Translations under genes and position numbers: made by a program | Notes under the pieces: model-generated | The model's database searches: none | What the model was told of the DNA's origin: nothing | Seen by the model: the letters and a program-made list of their open reading frames with translations, nothing else | Part shown: positions 42,325 through 51,387 of the stretch, one piece after another | Layout: every line of letters begins with the position of its first letter | How positions within the stretch are numbered: the stretch's first letter is position 1 | DNA from: Clostridia bacterium | Lineage (GTDB): Bacteria; Bacillota; Clostridia; Oscillospirales; Acutalibacteraceae | Length of the DNA stretch: 64,000 bases | Reading direction: 5' to 3' | Assembly: GCA_017407995.1 (NCBI GenBank) | Contig: JAFQVM010000006.1 | Location: 37,564-101,563 of the forward strand

Positions 42325-43107
42325 ATGTTTGCGGCTTTGGAAATTGAGAAATCTGCAGGTGTGTTTAAGCGCCGCAGACTTAACAGATATCCTCAGGTGC
42401 GAGAGGTAAGGGTTATAGGCGGTCTGCCTTTTGTTGTTATAAAAACGGCTCTTAAACGGGGAGAAATAAATAGGGATGCAGTAGCCTTTGCGGCTGGGCG
42501 CTTCGCAGGAAGAATGATTTTACCCAATGATATTCAGGGTGATGAAGTTTTAAGGACCTTTGATACTTCACGTTTTCAAAAAATAATTTTATTCAATACG
42601 GCTGTGAGCTTGTTGCGTGATTCTTTTTCCTGCGGCGAAAGACAGTCTCTCTGTGTTGTCGATACCAAAGGCGACCTTGCAGGACGTCTCAGCCATTTGG
42701 TGCCGCTTGTGTCCGACCTTCGAGTTGTGAGCGATAATACACATGCGTATGAAGCAGACATACGGAGTGCCATGGACGAGTTTGGAGCGGCGGTGCGTAT
42801 GTGCGACAAGGTGAATGCAGATATAGTCCTCGATTTTGATAATGTCGGAGCGGATGGGAAAGTAACGTTCGCTTTTGACCGAGGAATAAGCGGAAACGGT
42901 ATATCCTTGCCGATTTGCTATTCGGAGCTGGTGCCGTCGGGTATTGAGCCGTTAAAGTTTGCCGCTGCACTGTATGAACTGTGCAGGATAACCTCTTTGG
43001 ATGAGCTTAGGTACAGGGACCTTTATATTAACGGCGAACAGTGTTCACATAGCCGTGTTATTGAGTTTATAAAGACGGCTCTGAGACTTGAAACTATTGA
43101 CATTTGA
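42325..43107 (+). CDS. Uncharacterised protein
   Basis: 260 residues, not recognised. No signal peptide or membrane helix. Begins MFAALEIEKSAGVFKRRRLNRYPQVREVRVIGGLPF; two alpha/beta segments (KIILFNTAVSLLRDSF, SLCVVDTKGDLAGRLSHLVPL) suggest a Rossmann-like fold. Start after GGGGTGG; an in-frame ATG at 42277 has no ribosome site. A TATAAT (42273-42278) lacks a good -35. It ends with the greA promoter inside its last codons. Confidence 0.78.
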   Translation: MFAALEIEKSAGVFKRRRLNRYPQVREVRVIGGLPFVVIKTALKRGEINRDAVAFAAGRFAGRMILPNDIQGDEVLRTFDTSRFQKIILFNTAVSLLRDSFSCGERQSLCVVDTKGDLAGRLSHLVPLVSDLRVVSDNTHAYEADIRSAMDEFGAAVRMCDKVNADIVLDFDNVGADGKVTFAFDRGISGNGISLPICYSELVPSGIEPLKFAAALYELCRITSLDELRYRDLYINGEQCSHSRVIEFIKTALRLETIDI

Positions 43108-43125
43108 GCGCAAAATGACTATAAT
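43097..43125 (+). promoter_or_regulatory. Promoter of greA
   Basis: TTGACA (43097-43102), 17-bp spacer, TATAAT (43120-43125); the -35 lies within the preceding gene. Full consensus. Confidence 0.9.
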
Positions 43126-43193
43126 AACAATATTGTGGGTAATAGCGCCTTATGAATATATCTTCAAAATTAAGGAAGAAGGATGAGTAATAA

Positions 43194-43670
43194 ATGGAAA
43201 AGCAAATTGTATTGACAAAAGAGAGCTATGATGCAAAGGTTAAGGAGCTCGAACTGCTTAAAACAGTCAGCAGAGATGAGATTGCAGAGAGAATAAAAGT
43301 TGCACGTTCTTTTGGTGACCTTTCTGAGAACTCAGAGTATGATGAGGCTATGAACGAGCAGGCAAAGCTCGAGGCTAAAATTGCACGTCTTGAGAATGAG
43401 ATTCGCAATGCTCATATTCTCGATGAGGGAAACCTCAATACTGAGACAGTACATCCCGGCTCAAAAGTCAAAGTTGAGAATGTTGAAACCGCAAAGGTTA
43501 CAGAGTATCTCATCCTTGGTCCCAGCGAGTCAAACCCGAGCGCAGGCGTAATTTCAGACCAGTCTCCTGTCGGCAAGGCTCTTATCGGCAGCAGCAAGGG
43601 TGAAGTTGTAGATGTTCAGCTGCCTACGGGTAAGGTGTTGAAGCTTAAGGTGCTCGCAATAACAAGATAA
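43194..43670 (+). CDS. greA: Transcription elongation factor GreA
   Basis: 158 residues. N-terminal coiled coil with the acidic tip ARSFGDLSENSEYDEA (about 38-53) that enters the RNA polymerase channel and stimulates cleavage of stalled RNA; C-terminal FKBP-like domain with SPVGKALIGSSKGEVV. ATG 43194 after AAGGATGAG. Confidence 0.96.
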   Translation: MEKQIVLTKESYDAKVKELELLKTVSRDEIAERIKVARSFGDLSENSEYDEAMNEQAKLEAKIARLENEIRNAHILDEGNLNTETVHPGSKVKVENVETAKVTEYLILGPSESNPSAGVISDQSPVGKALIGSSKGEVVDVQLPTGKVLKLKVLAITR

Positions 43671-43844
43671 ATCCGCAGACAGCGGAAAAATCGCACATGG
43701 CTGCGTTGTGAGAACCTGACCACTCAATCACGTACACAAAGTACGCTCATTCGTGTTCAGAACCCCACGCCTTGCCCTGCACAATTTTTCTCTATCTGCT
43801 ACAGAGATAAAAAGTAAAATCCGCAGACAGCGGAAAATCGCACA
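43669..43844. repeat. Direct repeats flanking a hairpin-rich non-coding stretch
   Basis: Copies of AATCCGCAGACAGCGGAAAA followed by TCGCACA lie at 43669-43697 and 43817-43844, differing by one A. Each contains a CCGC-N5-GCGG hairpin. The 119 bp between holds CACG...CGTG and TATCT...AGATA stems and a GCCTTGCCCTGC word also found (GCCTTGCCTG) in the 42.0-kb element. The first copy begins in the greA stop codon. Confidence 0.65.
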
Positions 43845-43888
43845 GATATAATTTCACAGACAGTGTAAACCTTTAAGGAGTGAAAAAG

Positions 43889-45403
43889 ATGTCGGAAGAA
43901 ATAAACACAAGCCCGATTCAGCCTGAGGAAGAGGCTGTTGAAGAAGATATAAACGAACTCAGACAGATACGTCTTGACAAGCTTGCAGACATGCGTGCTG
44001 CGGGCAGTGACCCGTTTACAATAACCGTCGCTGAGCAGACGGCTCACGCAGCTGAGATTGTTGAGAATTTTGAAGAGATGGAGAATAAAGAGGTCTGCAT
44101 CTGCGGCAGAATGATGTCACGCCGTGATATGGGTAAGGCAAACTTTATCGATATCCGTGACCGTTCCGGCAGGATACAGGTCTATGTCCGCATAAACGAT
44201 GTTGGTGAGGAGAGCTTTGCTCAGTTTAAAAAGTGGGATATCGGTGATATTCTTGAGGTTCGTGGTGTTGTATTCAGAACACGCAGAGGTGAGATTTCCG
44301 TACACGCAACAGAGCTTAAACTTCTCACAAAGTCACTTCTTCCGCTTCCGGAGAAGTTCCACGGTCTGCGTGATACCGATACAAGATATCGCCGCCGTTA
44401 CCTTGACCTCATTGTTAACCCCGATGTTAAGGATACATTTATAAAGAGAAGCCAGATAGTCAGAGAGATAAGAAATTATCTTGACTCTCAGGATTTCATA
44501 GAGGTAGAGACACCCATGCTCGTCCAGAATGCGGGTGGCGCTGCCGCACGTCCGTTTATGACCCATCACAACGCTCTTGACGAGGACTTAAACCTTCGTA
44601 TATCCCTTGAGCTTTACCTTAAGAGACTTATCGTCGGTGGCCTTGAGCGTGTTTATGAGATGGGCAGAGTTTTCCGTAACGAGGGACTTGACGTTCGTCA
44701 CAATCCTGAGTTTACACTGCTTGAGCTGTATCAAGCATACACCGATTACTACGGTATGATGGAGCTTGTTGAAAATCTTTTCAGAACAGTTGCTCTCAAG
44801 GTTTTGGGTACAGCGGTTGTTACTTATGACGGAGTTGAAATTGACCTTTCAAAGCCGTTTGCACGCATGACAATGGTTGAGGCTGTCAAGCAGTATGCAG
44901 GTGTTGATTTTGCAGAGATTGACCTTGAAACAGCACAGGCACTCGCCAAAGAGCGTGGCATTGAGTTTGAAAAGAGACATAAGAAGGGCGACCTTCTCAA
45001 CCTCTTCTTTGAGGAGTATGTTGAGGACAAGCTCGTTCAGCCGACATTTATAATGGACCATCCGGTTGAGATTTCACCGCTTGCAAAGCGCAAGCCTACA
45101 GACCCGGATTATACAGAGCGTTTCGAGCTGTTTATCACCTGCCGTGAGATGGCAAACGCATTCTCCGAGCTTAACGACCCGATTGACCAGAGAGGACGTT
45201 TTGAGGCTCAGGAGGAGCTTATTGCAGCAGGCGACGATGAGGCTAACCATACCGATGAGGACTTCCTTATGGCACTTGAATACGGTATGCCTCCGACAGG
45301 CGGTATAGGAATCGGTATTGACCGTCTTGTCATGCTTCTTACCGACAGCTACTCAATCCGTGACGTGCTGTTGTTCCCGACAATGAAGAAGCTTGACGTA
45401 TGA
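43889..45403 (+). CDS. lysS: Lysyl-tRNA synthetase (class II)
   Basis: 504 residues. OB-fold anticodon domain (VCICGRMMSRRDMGKANFIDIRD), class II motif 2 (FRNEGLDVRHNPEFTLLELYQAY) and motif 3 (GGIGIGIDRLVMLL). ATG 43889 is 8 nt after AAGGAG; the GTG at 43880 is inside that site. Its stop overlaps the start of a glycosyltransferase gene (ATGA), tying it to the wall-polymer cluster. Confidence 0.96.
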   Translation: MSEEINTSPIQPEEEAVEEDINELRQIRLDKLADMRAAGSDPFTITVAEQTAHAAEIVENFEEMENKEVCICGRMMSRRDMGKANFIDIRDRSGRIQVYVRINDVGEESFAQFKKWDIGDILEVRGVVFRTRRGEISVHATELKLLTKSLLPLPEKFHGLRDTDTRYRRRYLDLIVNPDVKDTFIKRSQIVREIRNYLDSQDFIEVETPMLVQNAGGAAARPFMTHHNALDEDLNLRISLELYLKRLIVGGLERVYEMGRVFRNEGLDVRHNPEFTLLELYQAYTDYYGMMELVENLFRTVALKVLGTAVVTYDGVEIDLSKPFARMTMVEAVKQYAGVDFAEIDLETAQALAKERGIEFEKRHKKGDLLNLFFEEYVEDKLVQPTFIMDHPVEISPLAKRKPTDPDYTERFELFITCREMANAFSELNDPIDQRGRFEAQEELIAAGDDEANHTDEDFLMALEYGMPPTGGIGIGIDRLVMLLTDSYSIRDVLLFPTMKKLDV

Positions 45404-46092
45404 AAATTTCAGTAGCGATGGCTGCCTATAACGGTGAGAAGTATATAGGCGAGCAGATAGAATCGATTTTGCCGCAGCTCAGAGAGGGCGACGAGCTGAT
45501 AGTCAGCGACGATAACCCTGCAGGCAAAACCCGCTCGATAGTCGAGTTTTATACGGCTTACGACAATCGTGTAAAGTATGTCGAGGGCGAGGGTAAGGGT
45601 GTTTGCAAGAACTTTGAAAATGCTATAAACCATTGTTCGGGCGATGTGATTTTTCTCTGTGACCAGGACGATGTATGGCTTGACGGCAAAGTGCAAAAGG
45701 TTCTTAATGTTATTGAGGCTGGAGCAGATGTTGTGCTCCATGACGCACAGGTGACAGACGGCGAGTTGAATGTCACATCACCGTCATTCTTCGCACTCAA
45801 CGGCTCAAAGCCGGGTTTTGTTAAAAACCTTGTAAAGAATTCATATATGGGCTGTTGTATGGCCTTTAAGGCTGAGTTTAAAAATATATTTATGCCGTTC
45901 CCCGAAAATCTGCCTATGCACGATTGGTGGATAGGTCTTAATGCAGAACTTCGGGGCAAGGTGGCGTTTTTGCATGAGCCGCTGATAAAGCACCGTTGTC
46001 ACGGCGGCAATGTTACGGGCGGTGAAACCACAGCTGTACAGAAGCTTTTGTGGAGGCTTCAGATGACTGCGGATATCATTCGTTCAAAATGA
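45400..46092 (+). CDS. Family 2 glycosyltransferase
   Basis: 230 residues. GT-A fold: ISVAMAAYNGEKYIGEQIESIL at the N-terminus, DELIVSDDNPAG, FLCDQDDVWLDGK (DxD near 84-88), then LPMHDWWIGLNAEL. It resembles rhamnosyl/galactosyl transferases of cell-surface polysaccharides. The catalytic-base region is normal but acceptor is unknown. Start overlaps lysS by 4 nt (ATGA). Confidence 0.88.
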   Translation: MKISVAMAAYNGEKYIGEQIESILPQLREGDELIVSDDNPAGKTRSIVEFYTAYDNRVKYVEGEGKGVCKNFENAINHCSGDVIFLCDQDDVWLDGKVQKVLNVIEAGADVVLHDAQVTDGELNVTSPSFFALNGSKPGFVKNLVKNSYMGCCMAFKAEFKNIFMPFPENLPMHDWWIGLNAELRGKVAFLHEPLIKHRCHGGNVTGGETTAVQKLLWRLQMTADIIRSK

Positions 46093-46108
46093 TAACAGAG
46101 GTGTTAAA

Positions 46109-46873
46109 TTGGGAAATTATATGGTGAGCGGGTGTATTGTTACACACAACAATATGACCACTATCGCAAAGACCCTTGATTCTTTGAGAGAGTTTACTTC
46201 TCCTGAGAATTTCAAGCTCTATATTGTCGACAACGATTCAACGGACGGCACACCGGATTTCATTGCTGAAAACTATCCGGAGTTTGAGCTTATCAGAAAT
46301 CCGGCAGGCAATACAGGTTTTGGCACAGGTCACAATGTTGTTTTGCCAATACTTAATTCAAAGTATCACGTTGTTATTAATCCCGATATTATTTTGCGTG
46401 ACGATGTTATAACCGAGATGACAAGTTATCTCGATGAAAATGATGATATCGGTCTGTTAGCACCTAAAATCTGTTTTCCTGACGGACGTATGCAGGTGCT
46501 CGGCAAGCGCAATCCCAAGATAAAATATCTTGTTGCAAGCCGTTTGAGGCAGGAGGGCAGTCCGAGCAAGCTGCTCAGCGAGTACGCTATGCTCGATGCG
46601 GATTATACAAAGCCTTTCGATATTGAGAATGCGTCGGGCTGTTTCTTTGTTATAAGAACAGAGCTGTATAAGCAGATAAAGGGCTTTGATGAAAATATCT
46701 TCCTGTATTTCGAGGACTGCGATATCACCAGGCGGGTCAATGAAGTTTCCCGTGCAGTTTTCTATCCGTATGCTACCGTATATCACGAGTGGGGACGTGA
46801 ATCTAAAAAGAACTTACGTCTCATGCTTGTGCAGATAAAGTCGATGTTCTACTATTTCCGTAAATGGAGGTAA
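46109..46873 (+). CDS. Family 2 glycosyltransferase (rhamnosyltransferase-like)
   Basis: 254 residues: VSGCIVTHNNMTTIAKTLDSL, YIVDNDSTDGTPDFI, NPAGNTGFGTGHN, VINPDIILRDDVI (DxD-like), ENASGCFFVIRTELY and FLYFEDCDITRRV, the pattern of RfbF/WbbL-type rhamnosyltransferases. TTG start at 46109 with AGAGGTG at 46097; ATG 46121 is too far from it. Followed directly by the exporter genes. Confidence 0.88.
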   Translation: MGNYMVSGCIVTHNNMTTIAKTLDSLREFTSPENFKLYIVDNDSTDGTPDFIAENYPEFELIRNPAGNTGFGTGHNVVLPILNSKYHVVINPDIILRDDVITEMTSYLDENDDIGLLAPKICFPDGRMQVLGKRNPKIKYLVASRLRQEGSPSKLLSEYAMLDADYTKPFDIENASGCFFVIRTELYKQIKGFDENIFLYFEDCDITRRVNEVSRAVFYPYATVYHEWGRESKKNLRLMLVQIKSMFYYFRKWR

Positions 46874-46879
46874 TTTCAG

Positions 46880-47689
46880 GTGGAATACCTAAAGAACTTT
46901 TATAAATATCGCTTTTTGTTTTCGGAAATCGTGCGAAAAAACATAAAGCTGCAGTACCGAAACTCCGTGCTCGGTATGTTTTGGACATTCCTGCAGCCCT
47001 TGCTTACCATGCTTGTGCTGGTATTTATATTCGGAAACATATTCGGTCGCAACGAAAAAGAGGTTTTGAATTACCCTGTATATTTACTTTGCGGACGTTT
47101 GATTTACGAGTTTTATACCCAGGCGACAAAGCGTGCCATGCGTTCAATAAGAAACAGCGGCTCAGTAATAAAGAAGGTCTATGTACCTAAGTATATATAT
47201 CCTATGGCAAATGTTACATCTAACTTTGTGACATTTCTAATCTCGCTTTTGGTTTTGGCTGTGGTTATGGCGTATTTCCTTATATTTACCGACACAGCTA
47301 TGAAACTGACCCCGTACATTCTTCTGACCTTTGTGCCGATTATAATATTGTTTGCGCTGTGTATCGGCGTTGGCATGATACTTGCCACCATGGAAGTCTA
47401 CTTTAAAGATGTTGAGTATATGTACGAAGTGTTCTGCATGCTTTTGTTCTACGCAACACCGATATTCTATACGGTCAACTCACTTAATATCAGTAATAAG
47501 ATATTCCAGTATGCGCTCATGGCTAATCCGCTGTACTCAATTGTTTCAATGTTCAGAGACTGTGTGCTTTTCGGAGTGCCGATGAATCCGAATCATATTC
47601 TTTATTCTGCGGCTTTTGCCATAGTTATGATAATAATCGGCGGTCTCGTGTTCTACAAGAAGCAGGATGAGTTTATTCTGCACATCTGA
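46880..47689 (+). CDS. Polysaccharide/teichoic acid export permease (TagG/Wzm type)
   Basis: 269 residues with about six membrane helices. N-terminal amphipathic segment FLFSEIVRKNIKLQYRNSVLG and FWTFLQPLLTMLVLVFIFG mark ABC-2 polymer exporters. GTG start at 46880, 9 nt after GGAGG. With the next gene it makes the exporter that moves a lipid-linked wall polymer across the membrane. Confidence 0.92.
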   Translation: MEYLKNFYKYRFLFSEIVRKNIKLQYRNSVLGMFWTFLQPLLTMLVLVFIFGNIFGRNEKEVLNYPVYLLCGRLIYEFYTQATKRAMRSIRNSGSVIKKVYVPKYIYPMANVTSNFVTFLISLLVLAVVMAYFLIFTDTAMKLTPYILLTFVPIIILFALCIGVGMILATMEVYFKDVEYMYEVFCMLLFYATPIFYTVNSLNISNKIFQYALMANPLYSIVSMFRDCVLFGVPMNPNHILYSAAFAIVMIIIGGLVFYKKQDEFILHI

Positions 47690-47706
47690 TAAAGGGGGCA
47701 CACATT

Positions 47707-48453
47707 ATGGGAAACGTTGTTGTTGACGTAAACAATGTCAGCGTAAGGTTTATTCAGAATCAGGAAAAGGTTGATAACCTTAAAGAATATTTTATAAAGC
47801 TTGTAACCCGCAAGCTCAGATACGACGATTTTTGGGCGCTTACAGACGTCAATTTTCAGATTGAAAAGGGAGAGCGTCTGGGAGTTCTGGGATTTAACGG
47901 AGCGGGAAAAAGTACTCTGCTCAAAGTTGTGGCAGGTGTACTTAAGCCGACAAAGGGAACGATAACAACAAAGGGTGTTATCGCACCTCTGCTCGAGCTC
48001 GGAGCAGGTTTTGATATGAACTACTCCGGTAAAGAGAATGTTTATCTCTATGGCGCTACCATGGGTTATTCAAGAAAGTATATCGATGAGCGTTATGATG
48101 AGATAGTTGAGTTTGCGGAGCTTAAAGATTTTATGCACGTGCCCGTAAAGAACTATTCATCGGGAATGAGAGCAAGGCTTGGTTTTGCAATTGCTACGGC
48201 GGTTGACCCCGAAGTGCTTATTCTTGACGAGGTCCTTTCGGTCGGCGATGCAAGATTTAAGGCAAAGAGCGAAAAGCGTGTTATGTCAATGTTTGATAAC
48301 AATGTTACTGTGCTCTTTGTTTCTCACTCAACAGCACAGGTTCGCAGGCTTTGCAATAAGGCTATAATCCTTGACCACGGCAAGATGATAGCATCCGGGT
48401 CAAGTGAAGAAGTATGCGATATATATGACAGTATGGTAAAAGGCACGAAATAA
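47707..48453 (+). CDS. Polysaccharide/teichoic acid export ATPase (TagH/Wzt type)
   Basis: 248 residues. Walker A GFNGAGKST (about 63-71) preceded by FWALTDVNFQIEKGERLGVL, signature YSSGMRARLGFA, Walker B VLILDEVLSVGD, H-loop SHST. It stops right after the nucleotide-binding domain, so it has no C-terminal carbohydrate-binding domain as found in some Wzt proteins. AAAGGGGG site before ATG. Confidence 0.92.
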   Translation: MGNVVVDVNNVSVRFIQNQEKVDNLKEYFIKLVTRKLRYDDFWALTDVNFQIEKGERLGVLGFNGAGKSTLLKVVAGVLKPTKGTITTKGVIAPLLELGAGFDMNYSGKENVYLYGATMGYSRKYIDERYDEIVEFAELKDFMHVPVKNYSSGMRARLGFAIATAVDPEVLILDEVLSVGDARFKAKSEKRVMSMFDNNVTVLFVSHSTAQVRRLCNKAIILDHGKMIASGSSEEVCDIYDSMVKGTK

Positions 48454-48470
48454 AGAAAGGGTGATTTCTT

Positions 48471-49184
48471 ATGGTAATCGGAGCAATTTTTGCAGGTGGA
48501 ATCGGCAGCAGAATGGGAAGCGCCGATATGCCCAAACAGTATCTTCAGCTCGGTTCAAAACCGATAATAGCCCACACGATTGAGAAATTTGCAGTCAATC
48601 CCGGTATTGACCAGGTTATTGTGCTTTGTCCCAAGGCGTGGATTGCCCATACAAAGGATATAATTAAAAAGTATTTGGGCGAGCGTGCCAACGTAGCAGT
48701 TGTTGAGGGTGGTGCAACAAGAAACGGAACTCTTGAAAACGCACTTAAATATATCGCAGAAAACTATGATATAGATGATGAGAGCGTTATCGTCACTCAC
48801 GATGCAGTTCGTCCGTTCGTAACTCACAGAATTATCAGTGAGAATATCGAGGCTGCAAGAAAGTACGGCGCTTGTGATACAGTTATTCCTGCAACAGACA
48901 CTATTGTTGACAGTGCAGACGGAAAGGTTATTCGCAGCATACCTCCACGTCATGAGCTTTTCCAAGGTCAGACTCCTCAGTCTTTTAATATCAAGGAGCT
49001 GTCTACTGTACTTGCGAGCCTTACAGAAGATGAGAAAGAAATTCTTACAGATGCATGTAAGATTTTTACAATTAAGAATAAACCTGTGCATATTGTTGAG
49101 GGCGAGGTTTTCAACATTAAAATAACCTACACCTATGACCTCAGAGTAGCAAATGCACTTTTGGGGGTTGCTGAGAATGATTAA
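48471..49184 (+). CDS. tarI: Ribitol-5-phosphate cytidylyltransferase (TarI/IspD family)
   Basis: 237 residues. Nucleotidyltransferase loop FAGGIGSRMGSADMPKQYLQLG, VTHDAVRPFVTHR, PATDTIVDS, RHELFQGQTPQSFN. IspD and TarI are close relatives; TarI is favoured because the next gene is a TarJ-type reductase and the exporter is adjacent. It would make CDP-ribitol for wall polymer. Overlaps tarJ by 8 nt. Confidence 0.85.
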   Translation: MVIGAIFAGGIGSRMGSADMPKQYLQLGSKPIIAHTIEKFAVNPGIDQVIVLCPKAWIAHTKDIIKKYLGERANVAVVEGGATRNGTLENALKYIAENYDIDDESVIVTHDAVRPFVTHRIISENIEAARKYGACDTVIPATDTIVDSADGKVIRSIPPRHELFQGQTPQSFNIKELSTVLASLTEDEKEILTDACKIFTIKNKPVHIVEGEVFNIKITYTYDLRVANALLGVAEND

Positions 49185-50202
49185 TGCGGTTTATCAGCTT
49201 ATAGCTCCTAAGCTTATTGATACAGCTTATAAAGAGATTGACTTGAGCGAGGATGCCGTAATTCTTCGTCCTATTAATCTTTCTATATGTAAGGCAGACC
49301 AGCGTTATTATCAGGGTCTGAGACTCAGAGAAGTGCTTATGAAGAAGTTGCCTATGGCACTTATTCATGAGTGCGTAGCACAGGTCATATATGACCCCCG
49401 TGGCGAGTTTGAGGTAGGAGAAGTGGTAGTACCTGTCCCCAATATGCCTACTCAGACAGACCGTGTTATCGCTGAGAACTATCTGCGTTCAAGCCGTTTC
49501 TGCTCAAGCGGATACGACGGATTTTTGCGTGACTATATTCAGATGCCGCATGACCGCCTTGTGCGAGTACCGGAGGGCTTTGACCTTCGTGTAGCATCAT
49601 TCTCCGAGCTTGTGAGCGTCAGTGTTCATGCAATATCACGTTTTGAGAAGTTTGCAAACCCCAACCGCAACCGTATTGGTGTTTGGGGCGACGGAAACGT
49701 AGGATTTATAACAGCGCTCATGCTTCATTATCTGTATCCGGACGCAGAGCTTTATATTTTTGGTACTGTTGAGGACAAGCTCAACTTCTTCTCTTTTGCA
49801 AGAGAGACGTTCCATGTTGACGCTGTACCAGAGGACCTTGTGGTTGACCATGCATTTGAGTGTGTTGGCGGTCCGGGTGCCAGACCTGCTATCAATCAGA
49901 TGATAGACCTTATAGCACCTGAGGGCAGTATAGCTCTTATGGGAGTTAGTGAGAACTTTGTTGATATAAACACAAGAATGGTGCTTGAAAAGGGACTTAA
50001 TCTTTTTGGCTCATCTCGTAGCGGAAGAGCGGATTTCAGCCGTACGATGGATATCTTTGCCGAACATCCCGAGGTAGGACATTATCTTGAAAATCTTATA
50101 GGCGATGTTATCCCTGTAAGGAGCATTCCGGATATTCACAATGCGTTCCGCCTTGACTATATGCGTAACTTCGGTAAAACTGTTATTCAGTGGGACAAGT
50201 AA
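49177..50202 (+). CDS. tarJ: Ribulose-5-phosphate reductase (TarJ-type alcohol dehydrogenase)
   Basis: 341 residues, medium-chain dehydrogenase family. RPINLSICKADQRYYQG, LIHECVAQV (zinc-site region), nucleotide-binding GVWGDGNVGFITALML (about 165-180), FECVGGPGA. TarJ reduces ribulose-5-P to ribitol-5-P with NADPH, the substrate of TarI. ATG 49177 overlaps tarI; GGGGGTTG precedes it. The extended start at 49153 lacks support. Confidence 0.87.
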   Translation: MINAVYQLIAPKLIDTAYKEIDLSEDAVILRPINLSICKADQRYYQGLRLREVLMKKLPMALIHECVAQVIYDPRGEFEVGEVVVPVPNMPTQTDRVIAENYLRSSRFCSSGYDGFLRDYIQMPHDRLVRVPEGFDLRVASFSELVSVSVHAISRFEKFANPNRNRIGVWGDGNVGFITALMLHYLYPDAELYIFGTVEDKLNFFSFARETFHVDAVPEDLVVDHAFECVGGPGARPAINQMIDLIAPEGSIALMGVSENFVDINTRMVLEKGLNLFGSSRSGRADFSRTMDIFAEHPEVGHYLENLIGDVIPVRSIPDIHNAFRLDYMRNFGKTVIQWDK

Positions 50203-50205
50203 GTT

Positions 50206-51330
50206 ATGAAAAAAATATTCTACGCTGTTTATGCAATAATTTTTAGAATATGCCGCCTTTTCCCTGTAAAAAGGGGGAGGGTGGCTTTGGTATCTCCGCA
50301 CAATGCCGATTTTAACGATTCTTTGGGCGCTGTGCGCAGAGAGCTGGAGCGCCGTGGTGGCTACGATATAAAGCTAATAACCCGCAGAGACATAGAAATC
50401 AGCGGAAATCCGTTTAAAATGTTTAAAGGCGCATTCAAATTCTTTTTTTTGAGCACATACCGTCTTGCAACAGCTCAGTATGTTTTCCTGAATGATAATT
50501 TTATGCCTTTGGCATATATAAATTTCAGTGATAAAACAACAGTTGTTCAGTTGTGGCACGCTGAAGGCGTGTTCAAACTGTTTGGACTGTGCTCCGCTCT
50601 GCCGAGTGAAGTTGAGGAACTTGAGCGCCGTTGTTGCAAACGCTATACATATGCGGTGTGTTCTTCAAAAAATGTTGTACCTCATTATGCAAAAGCGTTT
50701 GATTTACCTCAGAATAGGGTTTTACCGCTTGGGTCACCCCGTACAGACCGCTTTTTTGAGGGGAAAGATGTCGACGCTATGCGACAGGAATTTGATTTGC
50801 GCTATCCAAAGTGTAAAGGTAAAAAGCTTGTCTTATATGCTCCGACATTCAGAGATGACCCAAAACGTGATTCGAAAATCATGGAGTTTTTTGACGTTGA
50901 AAAGTTTGCTGCAGAACTCTCAGACGAGTATACTCTGCTTGTAAGATTGCATCCTCAGGTTCATTCTTCGACAGTTGCAGATAGTGAATGTTCCGTCGAT
51001 GTTACAGCTTATGAAGATGTCGGAACCCTTGTGCAGCTTGCAGATTTGCTGATTACTGACTATTCATCCATCTGCATGGATTTCAGCATTTTGAATAAGC
51101 CGTGTTTGTTTTATGCTTTTGATTTGGATGAGTATGAAAATGAGCGTTCATTCTTCTTTGACTATGAGGACTATGTTCCTGGAACGGTAGCAAAAACTTT
51201 TGATGAGTTGGTTGAATGTGTAAAGTATAAAAACTTTACACAAGAAAAGCAGAAAAAGTTTCGAGATTTCAACTTTGACTATCTTGACAATGGCTCAACA
51301 AAGCGTGTTATAGACGAAATAATGAAATAA
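50206..51330 (+). CDS. CDP-glycerol/CDP-ribitol glycero(ribito)phosphotransferase (TagF family)
   Basis: 374 residues, a bare catalytic TagF/TarL-type GT-B domain. VQLWHAEGVFKLFG (about 119-132), YAPTFRDDP, LLVRLHPQVH and LLITDYSSICMDFSILNKP (about 286-304) carry the conserved histidines and acidic residues of the family. A short hydrophobic N-terminus may bind the membrane. With TarI/TarJ upstream, it likely adds ribitol-phosphate units. Ends at a bidirectional terminator. Confidence 0.9.
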   Translation: MKKIFYAVYAIIFRICRLFPVKRGRVALVSPHNADFNDSLGAVRRELERRGGYDIKLITRRDIEISGNPFKMFKGAFKFFFLSTYRLATAQYVFLNDNFMPLAYINFSDKTTVVQLWHAEGVFKLFGLCSALPSEVEELERRCCKRYTYAVCSSKNVVPHYAKAFDLPQNRVLPLGSPRTDRFFEGKDVDAMRQEFDLRYPKCKGKKLVLYAPTFRDDPKRDSKIMEFFDVEKFAAELSDEYTLLVRLHPQVHSSTVADSECSVDVTAYEDVGTLVQLADLLITDYSSICMDFSILNKPCLFYAFDLDEYENERSFFFDYEDYVPGTVAKTFDELVECVKYKNFTQEKQKKFRDFNFDYLDNGSTKRVIDEIMK

Positions 51331-51343
51331 AACCATATAAAAT

Positions 51344-51380
51344 AAATCAGCCGCAGAGTTTTCTGCGGCTGATTTTGTTG
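51344..51380. terminator. Bidirectional terminator
   Basis: AAATCAGCCGCAG (51344-51356) and CTGCGGCTGATTT (51363-51375), then TTGTTGTTTT; ends both convergent wall-polymer transcripts. Confidence 0.88.
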
Positions 51381-51387
51381 TTTTAAG

